Assembly (NCBI GenBank): GCA_025677815.1
Contig: JAIXMP010000011.1
Location: 1 to 64,000, forward strand
Length of the DNA: 64,000 bases
Direction of reading: 5' to 3'
Source: Phascolomyces articulosus
Lineage: Eukaryota; Mucoromycota; Mucoromycetes; Mucorales; Lichtheimiaceae
In this document: piece by piece, positions 10,083 to 22,579 of the stretch
Numbering within the stretch: position 1 is the stretch's first letter
Layout: each line of letters starts with the position of its first letter
Notes under the pieces: model-generated
Databases searched by the model: none
What the model saw: only the letters and a program-made list of their open reading frames with translations
Told to the model about the DNA's origin: nothing
Position numbers and translations under genes: made by a program

Positions 10083-12849
10083 GGCTCTTTTACTCTTCTT
10101 TGTAATTCAACAAGACTGTCTTATTAAATTCCAATGGAAAGAAAATGAGTCATTGACCGACCAAGAATAATCACCAAGAAAAGGATAAGTCTCTTCCATG
10201 GAATGATTAGATGTGTTACCATATAGATAAATCAACAATATCTCTTTTGCATTCATTAATAAGTATTACCGTTATTTATTTACGTAATATATCATTTGAT
10301 TTATATATTAGTATGTTTTTCCTTCTTTGTTTGTTTTAAAGGAATTGTGGCGCATACCGTCGAGATCCTCTTCCCTCTTACTTTATAAAATATCCTCATA
10401 TTACAGTTTCTTTGTTCTCATTGTACTTGAATGTTCTGTTTAATCCCTTTTAATGATAGCTTATTTTTCATTTTAAGTCAATTATAAATAAGTTGAGCAG
10501 ATGTTTAATAATAGAGTGGCATGATGTTTACGTTTCCTTCCTCGAGCTACTTGTAAAGGTATTCTTTTATTATATTTTCATTCAAGAAGAAATACAACAA
10601 GAATGATGACGAATTTAATATTCACCCTACAATTTCCGTCTTTGTTATCATTGGTAGTTTCTTTTATTAATAATAAACTAGTACTTAATAATATACTACT
10701 GTGGCTGCGCGGAACAATCTAGACTGGACCAGAATTAGAATGCTTAGTAGGTGGTAAGCCTCAAGTAATATATATAATATAATACAGGTTGTACGTATCT
10801 TGTAATTATGTAGTGGGAAATGGTGGTACATGCTTGAACCAATGCTCGTGAGTTCTTACCCACTTTTCTCTTTTTTATACACCATTTTCATATAGCTCAC
10901 TATAAAAACCGCCCATTGTCTTTTTCCCATGAGGGAGTCAAATATATATATATATATATATAATGGTATATAGCAGATAAGACCGATATCGGTCAAATGT
11001 ATGTGCTAAATGATTCTTGATCTATAAACATTTATAGTGTAACCTATGATATTAACTAACAATCAATTTAAATTCCTGGATGACCATTCAAAGCGCTTTA
11101 ATAATAATAACATTTATTAAATGAAATTGACCCCTTTTTCTCTTAGAATGATCTACAAATATACTTGTGCCAAACCGAAAAAGCTTTGCGTTACATATAA
11201 AAAGGGTTTTCCGGCCTTGTCTGGGGAACTGATTCGCGCCAGTGGTCTTACGTTCCTGTGTTTAGAGTGCTTCTTATACAGCATCATCAGAATATGTCTT
11301 GGTAATTTAAACAAAGATTTTTTTTTCCGTATACGTACTCTCCACAAAACTGTGTTGTCTGCTCGGTGTACCTTTTTAAAAAAATATTTTGTTTCCTTGT
11401 TGCAGTATCTGTCATGTTTTTTTTTTTGTTGGCGATGTGAGTCATCAAACATATATTCTTGTCCTTCATTTTAAAAAAATGGTGTTTTTTTTAATACGGT
11501 TGATGGTTGATGGTTGCTGTTGTTGTTGTTGTTTTTTTTTTTGGATCGTTCACAAAAGAAAAAAAGTGCATGGCCACAGTGAAAAAAGAGTACTTGCAGA
11601 TATAGTTGGGATTGACAAGTATAGTACTCCCACACTCGACCGAAAACGGTTTAGTAATTGATATATATATAAATTAATAGATATTTACTTTATCATTTAT
11701 GCTTGAAATACACAGATAAGAGGGGTGTTAACGATAAACCTTAACCTGAGTGTACGATTTTTTCTTCAATCTCTACCATTTATCTGATCGCGACTATTTT
11801 CTTTACAACCGACAGGTAATCGGCTGTTACCGTTTTTTTAGACACATACACAATTAAAATTTTATCCATCCCAATCATATTATCCGTTTCGTTTGAAGAA
11901 GGAGGAAAATGTGTCAATATAAATTTTCGATAAAGAGGAAAGCGATAATACATACAATCAAGAGAATCAATGCATTTTTGATCCTGTTCTAAAAACGTTT
12001 CTTCAACTACCATCACGGTCCCTGCCATCAAGTAGCGTCACGGTTGGTATCATCAAGTAGTGAAGGCCGTGCTGAAAAAGATGAAAGTTTCATTATTGTA
12101 ATTGCCAATCACTTTATTTGGTTTGATCTGTAATAGAAGTATCCTATTAGTACTGCCTCCTTATTATATGAAATTTAGGTGCGTGTTTTTTATGCTCTCG
12201 AATAGCTCCTTTATATTTTTATGCAAAAAGTATGAACACGATTTTCGAGAACCTGAAGTAAATTAGATTGTATGAGTAAGTCAATGGTCAGTGGATCGTC
12301 AAGTTTGTCAGTAGCCTTGCTCCACTCAATTAAATGCATTCTTTATTTTGGTGTCATTTCGAGAGTGGGGATGGAGAGCCATTGTCAAAGTAAAAAGGAG
12401 AGAGAATCAAAATTTCAAAGATTATTATTTGTATGTAGTTCCTGTTATTTCTTCTTTCTAAATCAATGGTTTTTTTTATCCAAACGCCATTGATGCACCA
12501 AGGTCAAAAAAAAAAAAACATAATGAAATAGAGTTGTATACACACAAAGAAAATGTTTTGGGAAGGCTTTCAGTATTTTATTATATACTTGTCAACTTGT
12601 CTACTCAATAACTTCATTCTATCTTTGTCATGGTCTTGTTGTGTCTTTTTACTGTTGTCATGTCATTGAATCTCTGTCGAATCTTGAATCCATGCCGTTT
12701 TGTTGGATCCATATCATATTATTGTCGTGCCATGCTTGCTTGCTTACAACTCCCCCCCCCCATCTTCCTTTCGTCATCCCGTTGCTAAAGAATCCAAATC
12801 ATCGATAGGAACCAAATATTGAAATGATAAAGAAAAGCGCATTTGGTAG

Positions 12850-13150
12850 TAAACACTCGGTTCTACAACTCAGTCTGACCTGTGACTACGGCTATTTTTG
12901 ATAAACATCGTTCTAGCAAACTCTAGCACAGATGCAGACCTTGAAGAGGCCTAATAAAAGAGAGTGAATTCAAAAAGAAGACCGCACGACCTCGGCACAA
13001 CCACGTCTCGGCTCATAGTGGATGGCTATGTAATTCCAAGGCGCACTCGTAGTATCAAAGGCCGAAGGCAACTCGGCTTCCACCAACCTCAAGTGCTACC
13101 CCCGCTTTAGCCCTAAGACACCACTACAATAGCAACATCGTCCATCTCAA
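12850..13150 (+). other. GC-richer island in the left arm, possible structured RNA
   Basis: Within AT-rich DNA this 300-base block is clearly richer in G and C, yet all frames are interrupted. It contains a small perfect stem, GCCGA (13061-13065) with TCGGC (13073-13077), around a 7-base loop. It shares the near-identical segment TAAT-K-CCAAGGCGCAC-Y-C (13031-13048) with the island at 51.1 kb. The mirrored copy is at 16041-16341. It does not match the tRNA, 5S, U1, U2, U6 or RNase P signatures that I know. Confidence 0.35.
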
Positions 13151-13895
13151 CACCAAAAAGAAAAATTTATGAAAACCTAAAAAGAAAATTCCCTTTCAAT
13201 GACAGGATTTCAAAAGCACGGTGGTATTTTTTTTCGTACACCTATCGATATAGAAATAGAAAACAAAGTTAATTAAAAGAATTAACACAAAAAAATGAGG
13301 TCCAGGACGACTCTTTTATAAGAAAGAAAACAAGTCAATGAACAAAGAAAGATAAAAGAACTTTACCATGGTAGAATTCGCCTTAATGCACGAAAAAAAA
13401 GTGAAAGGTTGTAAAAAAAAGAAAAAAAAAGATATTATATCAGTAATTGGTCATTTTCAAATAAAAACTTATTATATTATATTAATGAAAACAAGTCAAT
13501 GACAAGAGAAAAAAAAAGTTTGATACTCAGCATGTTGAACTCGTCGTTGTGCAGGAGAAAGAAAGAGGGCACGATTTGTACCGAAAGCATATTTTAAAAC
13601 GATTTGGAGAGATTCTATTGGCTGTTGTAACTAATTTTTTTTTTTATGACGTCAAGTTCCTCTATTCTGCAGGAATCGTACATGTAACTTAATAAAATTA
13701 AACCGTGTCTCTCCATACGTACCGTGTCAAGCTTTATAATAACATCCAAGTTATCTCTGGTTTTACCTATTTGTTACTTTGAGTATGTGAAGAAACAAGA
13801 GGTCCGTTCGGATCACGGATAGCAATAGTTTACTAATTATTATAATATCTATTTGGATCCTGTTATATTGTATCATCTGTGGTCATCCAACCGTA

Positions 13896-15295
13896 TCATT
13901 TAATTATCTTTTTGTATCTCTGCCTAGTCAACCATTTATACCTCTGTCCTCCTGTTGCATAAGCGTATGGATCAGGCGTTTCATTATTTCTTAGGTTGCC
14001 TTATTCCCATTTTAAATGCTATTTATAATCCGTCCTCTGTAATTATTGATTTAGTATGTACAGACTATTTTTAACCCAAGTACAATATATGGCACATATG
14101 CCTAAGGCTGATATGCTGCATTAGTAAGACACATAGTCCTATATATTGAACAAATAAGGTTCATTTGGTATAATAATAAAGTACAAATAGTGTTAGTCGG
14201 TTCAGCAGAAATAAAAAGTATTATTCATAGCTGAGTTGGGGTGATCTAATAAATTGTTGCTTTTTAACGCAATCGTGTCAGCTGATGAGAGTAGTTGAAA
14301 TAGCGGCAATAAGCAATCATCTAGAGTAAATTTATTAAATACACGTGAGTAATTATGGAAGCACATTGAGTATTATTGAGATACATAAGCTATTGTTTTA
14401 ATTGAACAGATATAAAATGTTTCTCTCCATATTTAGATAAAAATATAGTAACCTATTTCAGCAGCACTGTATATCTTTATCATCCAACACAAAGATTACG
14501 TAAATACAATGAACTTTGCGGGTTCTTTTCTATTTAATCATACATTGAGAATAAGAATGATGGCGTGGCTAAGGTAAAATTTTTGATATACAGCCAATTT
14601 TTTTGAACAAGCTAAACAGATCATCTTCAATGGCAGCTGCGTCCAGAATACTGTAGCCGCTCGTTAACTCGATTACTTTGGTACCAATTGTAATGTTCGT
14701 GTATTAGTTCCTATAATAGTGGTGGCCGTTGTGATATTGGATTGGGTATATAACTTTTTTCTATGAGGGGTGTAGTGGATGCGCAATTTGATTCCTTTTC
14801 CATAAGTCACCTAAATTCTTTACTTACTATACTGATACATACATCTCCATCATATTTTAAGCGAGTCTTCGCCAGCAATACCTTGGCATCGCAGAGTATA
14901 GTGACCCCAGGTATTCGTTTTTTTACTTGCTCAGGAATAATAGTGTGAAATGAATCGTCGAGTTTAAAACGTGCTTCACCTTGGGTTTTTGTTTCTTTCC
15001 TTGAGTATAGTTCAAGGGGAATACTTTCTGAATACACTTGGTAAAAACCAACGTGATAATTGGCACATAGTTTAAAACGTATATGCAGAACCAATATGTG
15101 GACATTTGATAATAGTTGACAAATATTATAGACACAAGTAACTGGAATACTTTTCATTGTTTTTGCAGTTTTTCAACTTGCTTTAGGTATAAATCCTTTC
15201 AGCAATGCAAAAATAAAAGAAAATGATGCATGTAAATCTTTATAAGCAACTCCAAGTGTGATGCATTCGTCGGTAGTAATTGTGTTTAAATCAGT
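13896..15295. other. Unique spacer (loop) of the giant inverted repeat
   Basis: 1,400 bases present once, between the two arms. It is AT-rich and mostly without coding signal. The one notable frame is a minus-strand stretch described separately at 14807-15157. The unique spacer separates a true inverted duplication from a simple hairpin read-back artefact. Confidence 0.75.
14807..15157 (-). CDS. Hypothetical open frame in the inverted-repeat spacer
   Basis: A 116-residue open frame with more balanced composition than the surrounding AT-rich DNA, especially its second half (around R-F-K-L-D-D-S-F-H-T-I-I-P-E-Q-V and L-C-D-A-K-V-L-L-A-K-T-R-L). I recognise no family. It may be a gene fragment carried by the element, an exon of a spliced gene, or chance. 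No start context or promoter supports it strongly. Confidence 0.2.
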   Translation of the reverse strand: MKSIPVTCVYNICQLLSNVHILVLHIRFKLCANYHVGFYQVYSESIPLELYSRKETKTQGEARFKLDDSFHTIIPEQVKKRIPGVTILCDAKVLLAKTRLKYDGDVCISIVSKEFR

Positions 15296-18200
15296 TACGG
15301 TTGGATGACCACAGATGATACAATATAACAGGATCCAAATAGATATTATAATAATTAGTAAACTATTGCTATCCGTGATCCGAACGGACCTCTTGTTTCT
15401 TCACATACTCAAAGTAACAAATAGGTAAAACCAGAGATAACTTGGATGTTATTATAAAGCTTGACACGGTACGTATGGAGAGACACGGTTTAATTTTATT
15501 AAGTTACATGTACGATTCCTGCAGAATAGAGGAACTTGACGTCATAAAAAAAAAAATTAGTTACAACAGCCAATAGAATCTCTCCAAATCGTTTTAAAAT
15601 ATGCTTTCGGTACAAATCGTGCCCTCTTTCTTTCTCCTGCACAACGACGAGTTCAACATGCTGAGTATCAAACTTTTTTTTTCTCTTGTCATTGACTTGT
15701 TTTCATTAATATAATATAATAAGTTTTTATTTGAAAATGACCAATTACTGATATAATATCTTTTTTTTTCTTTTTTTTACAACCTTTCACTTTTTTTTCG
15801 TGCATTAAGGCGAATTCTACCATGGTAAAGTTCTTTTATCTTTCTTTGTTCATTGACTTGTTTTCTTTCTTATAAAAGAGTCGTCCTGGACCTCATTTTT
15901 TTGTGTTAATTCTTTTAATTAACTTTGTTTTCTATTTCTATATCGATAGGTGTACGAAAAAAAATACCACCGTGCTTTTGAAATCCTGTCATTGAAAGGG
16001 AATTTTCTTTTTAGGTTTTCATAAATTTTTCTTTTTGGTGTTGAGATGGACGATGTTGCTATTGTAGTGGTGTCTTAGGGCTAAAGCGGGGGTAGCACTT
16101 GAGGTTGGTGGAAGCCGAGTTGCCTTCGGCCTTTGATACTACGAGTGCGCCTTGGAATTACATAGCCATCCACTATGAGCCGAGACGTGGTTGTGCCGAG
16201 GTCGTGCGGTCTTCTTTTTGAATTCACTCTCTTTTATTAGGCCTCTTCAAGGTCTGCATCTGTGCTAGAGTTTGCTAGAACGATGTTTATCAAAAATAGC
16301 CGTAGTCACAGGTCAGACTGAGTTGTAGAACCGAGTGTTTACTACCAAATGCGCTTTTCTTTATCATTTCAATATTTGGTTCCTATCGATGATTTGGATT
16401 CTTTAGCAACGGGATGACGAAAGGAAGATGGGGGGGGGGAGTTGTAAGCAAGCAAGCATGGCACGACAATAATATGATATGGATCCAACAAAACGGCATG
16501 GATTCAAGATTCGACAGAGATTCAATGACATGACAACAGTAAAAAGACACAACAAGACCATGACAAAGATAGAATGAAGTTATTGAGTAGACAAGTTGAC
16601 AAGTATATAATAAAATACTGAAAGCCTTCCCAAAACATTTTCTTTGTGTGTATACAACTCTATTTCATTATGTTTTTTTTTTTTTGACCTTGGTGCATCA
16701 ATGGCGTTTGGATAAAAAAAACCATTGATTTAGAAAGAAGAAATAACAGGAACTACATACAAATAATAATCTTTGAAATTTTGATTCTCTCTCCTTTTTA
16801 CTTTGACAATGGCTCTCCATCCCCACTCTCGAAATGACACCAAAATAAAGAATGCATTTAATTGAGTGGAGCAAGGCTACTGACAAACTTGACGATCCAC
16901 TGACCATTGACTTACTCATACAATCTAATTTACTTCAGGTTCTCGAAAATCGTGTTCATACTTTTTGCATAAAAATATAAAGGAGCTATTCGAGAGCATA
17001 AAAAACACGCACCTAAATTTCATATAATAAGGAGGCAGTACTAATAGGATACTTCTATTACAGATCAAACCAAATAAAGTGATTGGCAATTACAATAATG
17101 AAACTTTCATCTTTTTCAGCACGGCCTTCACTACTTGATGATACCAACCGTGACGCTACTTGATGGCAGGGACCGTGATGGTAGTTGAAGAAACGTTTTT
17201 AGAACAGGATCAAAAATGCATTGATTCTCTTGATTGTATGTATTATCGCTTTCCTCTTTATCGAAAATTTATATTGACACATTTTCCTCCTTCTTCAAAC
17301 GAAACGGATAATATGATTGGGATGGATAAAATTTTAATTGTGTATGTGTCTAAAAAAACGGTAACAGCCGATTACCTGTCGGTTGTAAAGAAAATAGTCG
17401 CGATCAGATAAATGGTAGAGATTGAAGAAAAAATCGTACACTCAGGTTAAGGTTTATCGTTAACACCCCTCTTATCTGTGTATTTCAAGCATAAATGATA
17501 AAGTAAATATCTATTAATTTATATATATATCAATTACTAAACCGTTTTCGGTCGAGTGTGGGAGTACTATACTTGTCAATCCCAACTATATCTGCAAGTA
17601 CTCTTTTTTCACTGTGGCCATGCACTTTTTTTCTTTTGTGAACGATCCAAAAAAAAAAACAACAACAACAACAGCAACCATCAACCATCAACCGTATTAA
17701 AAAAAACACCATTTTTTTAAAATGAAGGACAAGAATATATGTTTGATGACTCACATCGCCAACAAAAAAAAAAACATGACAGATACTGCAACAAGGAAAC
17801 AAAATATTTTTTTAAAAAGGTACACCGAGCAGACAACACAGTTTTGTGGAGAGTACGTATACGGAAAAAAAAATCTTTGTTTAAATTACCAAGACATATT
17901 CTGATGATGCTGTATAAGAAGCACTCTAAACACAGGAACGTAAGACCACTGGCGCGAATCAGTTCCCCAGACAAGGCCGGAAAACCCTTTTTATATGTAA
18001 CGCAAAGCTTTTTCGGTTTGGCACAAGTATATTTGTAGATCATTCTAAGAGAAAAAGGGGTCAATTTCATTTAATAAATGTTATTATTATTAAAGCGCTT
18101 TGAATGGTCATCCAGGAATTTAAATTGATTGTTAGTTAATATCATAGGTTACACTATAAATGTTTATAGATCAAGAATCATTTAGCACATACATTTGACC

Positions 18201-19105
18201 GATATCGGTCTTATCTGCTATATACCATTATATATATATATATATATATTTGACTCCCTCATGGGAAAAAGACAATGGGCGGTTTTTATAGTGAGCTATA
18301 TGAAAATGGTGTATAAAAAAGAGAAAAGTGGGTAAGAACTCACGAGCATTGGTTCAAGCATGTACCACCATTTCCCACTACATAATTACAAGATACGTAC
18401 AACCTGTATTATATTATATATATTACTTGAGGCTTACCACCTACTAAGCATTCTAATTCTGGTCCAGTCTAGATTGTTCCGCGCAGCCACAGTAGTATAT
18501 TATTAAGTACTAGTTTATTATTAATAAAAGAAACTACCAATGATAACAAAGACGGAAATTGTAGGGTGAATATTAAATTCGTCATCATTCTTGTTGTATT
18601 TCTTCTTGAATGAAAATATAATAAAAGAATACCTTTACAAGTAGCTCGAGGAAGGAAACGTAAACATCATGCCACTCTATTATTAAACATCTGCTCAACT
18701 TATTTATAATTGACTTAAAATGAAAAATAAGCTATCATTAAAAGGGATTAAACAGAACATTCAAGTACAATGAGAACAAAGAAACTGTAATATGAGGATA
18801 TTTTATAAAGTAAGAGGGAAGAGGATCTCGACGGTATGCGCCACAATTCCTTTAAAACAAACAAAGAAGGAAAAACATACTAATATATAAATCAAATGAT
18901 ATATTACGTAAATAAATAACGGTAATACTTATTAATGAATGCAAAAGAGATATTGTTGATTTATCTATATGGTAACACATCTAATCATTCCATGGAAGAG
19001 ACTTATCCTTTTCTTGGTGATTATTCTTGGTCGGTCAATGACTCATTTTCTTTCCATTGGAATTTAATAAGACAGTCTTGTTGAATTACAAAGAAGAGTA
19101 AAAGA

Positions 19106-19140
<35 letters not shown>

Positions 19141-19430
19141 CATGTTTTTCAGTGCAAAAATTCAAATATATTTTGGGCTAGTGAAGTATCTAGTATTTAA
19201 CTTTTTATTTCAATTTGCAACAAATCATTCTATAATGTAAGACATGGTGTTGCAAAAGTACTAATAATATTTCTTGACCTTTGGGGAAGCCAAAGGTCTC
19301 AACAGTAATAATCATATTACACAATGTTATTGTTGTTAGCTTTGTTGTATATGTACTTTGATTTACAAAAAGTGTATAATAAGATAGCAATCTTTTTTTT
19401 TTTTTAGTGTAAATGATATACCTAATTTTT
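15296..19430 (-). repeat. Right arm of the giant inverted repeat
   Basis: Reverse complement of 9767-13895, 4,135 bases long; the six extra bases come from a longer T-run and TA-run near its outer end. Homology stops abruptly at the T of TACGG (15296) on the inside and at the T-run (19430) on the outside. The flanks outside both arms differ (ACTAAG on the left, TCTTCA on the right), so no target site duplication is evident. Confidence 0.97.
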
Positions 19431-20555
19431 TCTTCATAAGCCTAATCAATTTTAATTATTTCGGCCTGACCAAATAATAATTTGTAATTAATAACCGTTG
19501 ATCAATTACTATTGTTATGAAGATCAAATTTGTATTACAAAAAATATATTTTTATAGATACATTGACGCATTGGATGAATTGGTTTATATATTTCTACTC
19601 ATCAAAATCGCCATTTTTTTTATTAAAACGTAATACTGTATATACTACTAGAAAGAGAAGCAATTCCTTACCAAGATCATAAAATAGAACCTATAATAAA
19701 TATTCCACAACTTAAACAGAAATGATAAATATGGCCGAATGATCGGACTTGGGGCCTATTTTGTTTACTTTAAACGACAACTTGAAGCTGAAAAAGGATG
19801 AGAAGGGAATTCTTTTATTATATATATATATATATATCCATCGTATCCTACATCTCCATTTTACTTTTTTTCTTCTATAACCCCATTTAGCGTGTGAGTA
19901 TTTTATTTGGAATATACAAAGGAAGACAGAAGGAACATCTATAAAATAATAGTGACTTTTTATATGGCTATAATAAATGAACATTTGTGGTAATAATTAT
20001 GTGGAGAAAGGAAGGAATGAGGGTACAACATATTTTTATTAACAAACCCTTGATTATAAATAACTTCTTCTCTGCGCTTTGTTTGATATATATGCCATTA
20101 ATGAGTTTGTCTAAAGAACAAACCATAATTTTGGAAAAGGTAAAAAAAAGTTGGTTATTTACACGTGTGGCATTGCTTTGCATGGACCTTCAAGCAACTA
20201 ACTCGTGGTAAATTCCGCTATTTTTGTGTAATATCTTTCCCTTCTTTCGTATCACCAACCTTTGGCTTGTGTTTGTGATACAATATATCCCATCAAATGT
20301 TTGCCTTCATATTTTACACTACCGATTCTAGACTTGCATATACCTGCATTGCCTCAAATTCCCCACACCCAACTTTCTTTTTCGCCTTTCTTTTTTCTCC
20401 CTTTTTCTTTTTTTTTTTTTTTTTTTTTGCAATCTATCTATCTATCTTTTATATACTACTACTATTACGACGACTACGATTGAATCGACCTTTTTATATA
20501 CATAAACCTCTTTATTTTCCTTGTACATTATACATTATAGAAAAAAAAAAAAACT
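19431..20555. other. AT-rich intergenic region upstream of the methyltransferase gene
   Basis: No credible gene. The last 300 bases hold long pyrimidine tracts (T-runs near 20409-20428) and an A-run directly before the ATG at 20556, typical of a promoter and 5' UTR in this genome. Confidence 0.5.
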
Positions 20556-22579
20556 ATGGGAGTAACTCAATCAAAACAACGTAAATCTCGATCATTAAGT
20601 GGAGAGAGTATTCATCCACATAAACTTAATAATAATAATCATCATCGATCCATGTTTATTCCTTCAGAAAAAGCATCTACCTTACCAAAACGTGGACATA
20701 ATAGTTCGATACCTCGTACTTCGGCAAAATCGGCATTAGGTTCCTCTCCTTCCTCAAAGAATCCTTCTCCTTTGACTTCATCCTTAACGATTCAACAAAC
20801 GCATAATCGAAATGCCATTTCCAGTGTTAGTCTTCCACCGCAACATCATGAGGATGATCAAGATTCTCCCTCCTCTCCACAACAAAACAATACTTATATT
20901 GGTGGATTAGAATCTGCGAGTCGATTTTTACCAGATGATACAGATAGTCAAGACCGTGGATTAACAGTAAGTCTACATTTCTTTTTTTACGTGATTTTCT
21001 TTTTTGATCTTTCCTTTCTGTTTTCGCTTGTTCGGCAGGAGGATTGCCGAAACGGATGCAAGGAAATAGAGAAAATCACTTTTCTTTTTTATTCTTTAAT
21101 GTATGACAGAATGCCAACAATTTCTTCATTATTATTTTAGTTACACTTTGCCTTGAAAAGAATATTTGATGGGTACAGAAAAAATATAAAGATATATTTA
21201 TATCATCTCTAGATTAGACAGAAAAAAAAGAAATGAATAAGGTGGATTGCAGGTTCATCAAAGGGAAGAAAAAAAGATGACGTCAAATTTATATAACCTG
21301 TTTTTTTTAATCGTTTTTAGTAATGTCATGCCAGCGGTTCTCTCTTGGTTCGGTAATCATGCTAAAGTAGTGGATATTGGAAGTTTAAATGGTGTTTGGT
21401 TAATGGTAAATTGATTTATTATTTTATTGATTATTATTAAACCACACCACTTTTTTTTTGCGTAGTGGTGGTGACATGGATATAAAATTGAACCCTGTCG
21501 CTTTGAATTCCTTGTATTATTTCTCTCACGATGGTGTGACTAAAAATTTATATTTTTATATCAAATTTGTTTTAATTATAGGATATGGCAGTACAATTTC
21601 CAAAATGCCAATTTATTGGTATAGAAACTACTTCTTCTTCCTCTAATACTTCAGTGATTCCTCAAGTTTTATCATTACACAATGTTCGATTTGATAATGT
21701 GGATTGGGATAGATCGACTCGGCAAATTCCGTTGCCTGATGCGAGTGTGGATATTTGCCACATGCGCGCACAAAGCTTAAATTTCGAACGACGATCTTGG
21801 TTGAATTTGCTGAGTGAAGCCTATCGTATTCTTAAACCTGGCGGTGTTCTACAAATCACTGATTTTCATTACGCAGTAAGTTATCCATCCAAATACATTA
21901 GATAAAAATCACGATCATTCTCCTTTTATTTTTTTCTAATTATACATGAATGCTAATGATGTCCATGTTATATTAGATGACTGGTACTGTTCTTATAGAA
22001 TCATTTATCGATACAGGTATGAAGTTTATCATTTTTATATTTTACTTGCTATATGTCAAAAAACTTTGACCACTCATCTCACCTCATTCATCTATATATA
22101 AATTAGTGAGAAACATTTTAAACACAGTGAATATGGATATCGATATTGCATTAAAATGGGATAAGATATTAAAACAACATGGATTCCAAGTCATCGAATC
22201 AAAACGAGCATCCGTTAATTTTGGTAAATTTTTACTTTTTGTTTCATCGTCATTATCGTCATGTCATTTTCTCCCACCTATTTTTGTTTCTCCGAAAAGC
22301 TTCTTTTTTTTTTATTCCTCACGACGATACTAATGCATGCTAACTTTATGCTTCCAATGTCTTTTGTTAGCATCCCACGGTCAATTAGGTGAAGATTTTA
22401 TGGCCGCTACATTAACAGCATTTGAAGAAGCACGAGATATATTAGCACCAAAAATGGGATTAGATGGTGATGAATATAAACAACGAGTAGAAATGGTATG
22501 TGCTCAATGTGTTCAACAAGATGCTCATATCAATTGGTATGCCTTCGTTGGCCGAAAACCAATCAAGCAACATAGTTAA
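20556..22579 (+). CDS. SAM-dependent methyltransferase with N-myristoylation-type N-terminus
   Basis: Predicted 395 residues; exons 20556-20966, 21141-21172 (32 nt), 21321-21405, 21582-21875, 21977-22016, 22107-22223, 22371-22579. The protein begins M-G-V-T-Q-S-K-Q-R-K-S, matching the N-myristoylation pattern M-G-x-x-x-S/T followed by basic residues. A disordered Ser/Pro/His-rich region runs to about residue 130. The class I methyltransferase fold follows: motif I is V-V-D-I-G-S-L-N-G-V-W (around 164-174), then F-I-G-I-E, then L-P-D-A-S-V-D-I-C-H-M-R and R-I-L-K-P-G-G-V-L-Q-I-T-D. This layout is like the expanded fungal 'TAM/LaeA-like' methyltransferases. Motif I lacks the usual G-C-G-T-G core (it has G-S-L-N-G), which may affect cofactor binding. 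Substrate unknown; membrane attachment is inference. Confidence 0.85.

Larger units (their letters stand above)
9767..13895 (+). repeat. Left arm of a giant inverted repeat
   Basis: This 4,129-base arm is repeated in reverse complement at 15296-19430. Bases pair as x with 29191 minus x over almost the whole length. I found only four differences, all in the outer 320 bases: an A-run of 11 versus 13, a TA-run of 27 versus 31 bases, and two single transitions at 9897 and 9909. Short open frames in the arm (for example 11121-11474 and 11780-12031 minus) are present in both arms but match no family I know. The arm also contains a GC-richer island (12850-13150) and an internal imperfect direct repeat (13326-13408 and 13487-13568). 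I see no transposase or reverse transcriptase motif. Confidence 0.97.

Noticed and set aside
13000..13100. tRNA, 5S rRNA, spliceosomal snRNA or RNase P RNA in the GC-rich island
   Set aside because: No box A/B pair, no Sm site or known snRNA core sequence could be found by eye.
9767..19430. Inverted repeat as terminal repeats of a classical DNA transposon
   Set aside because: No target site duplication at 9766/19431, no transposase motif in spacer or arms, and arms far longer than those of known cut-and-paste elements.
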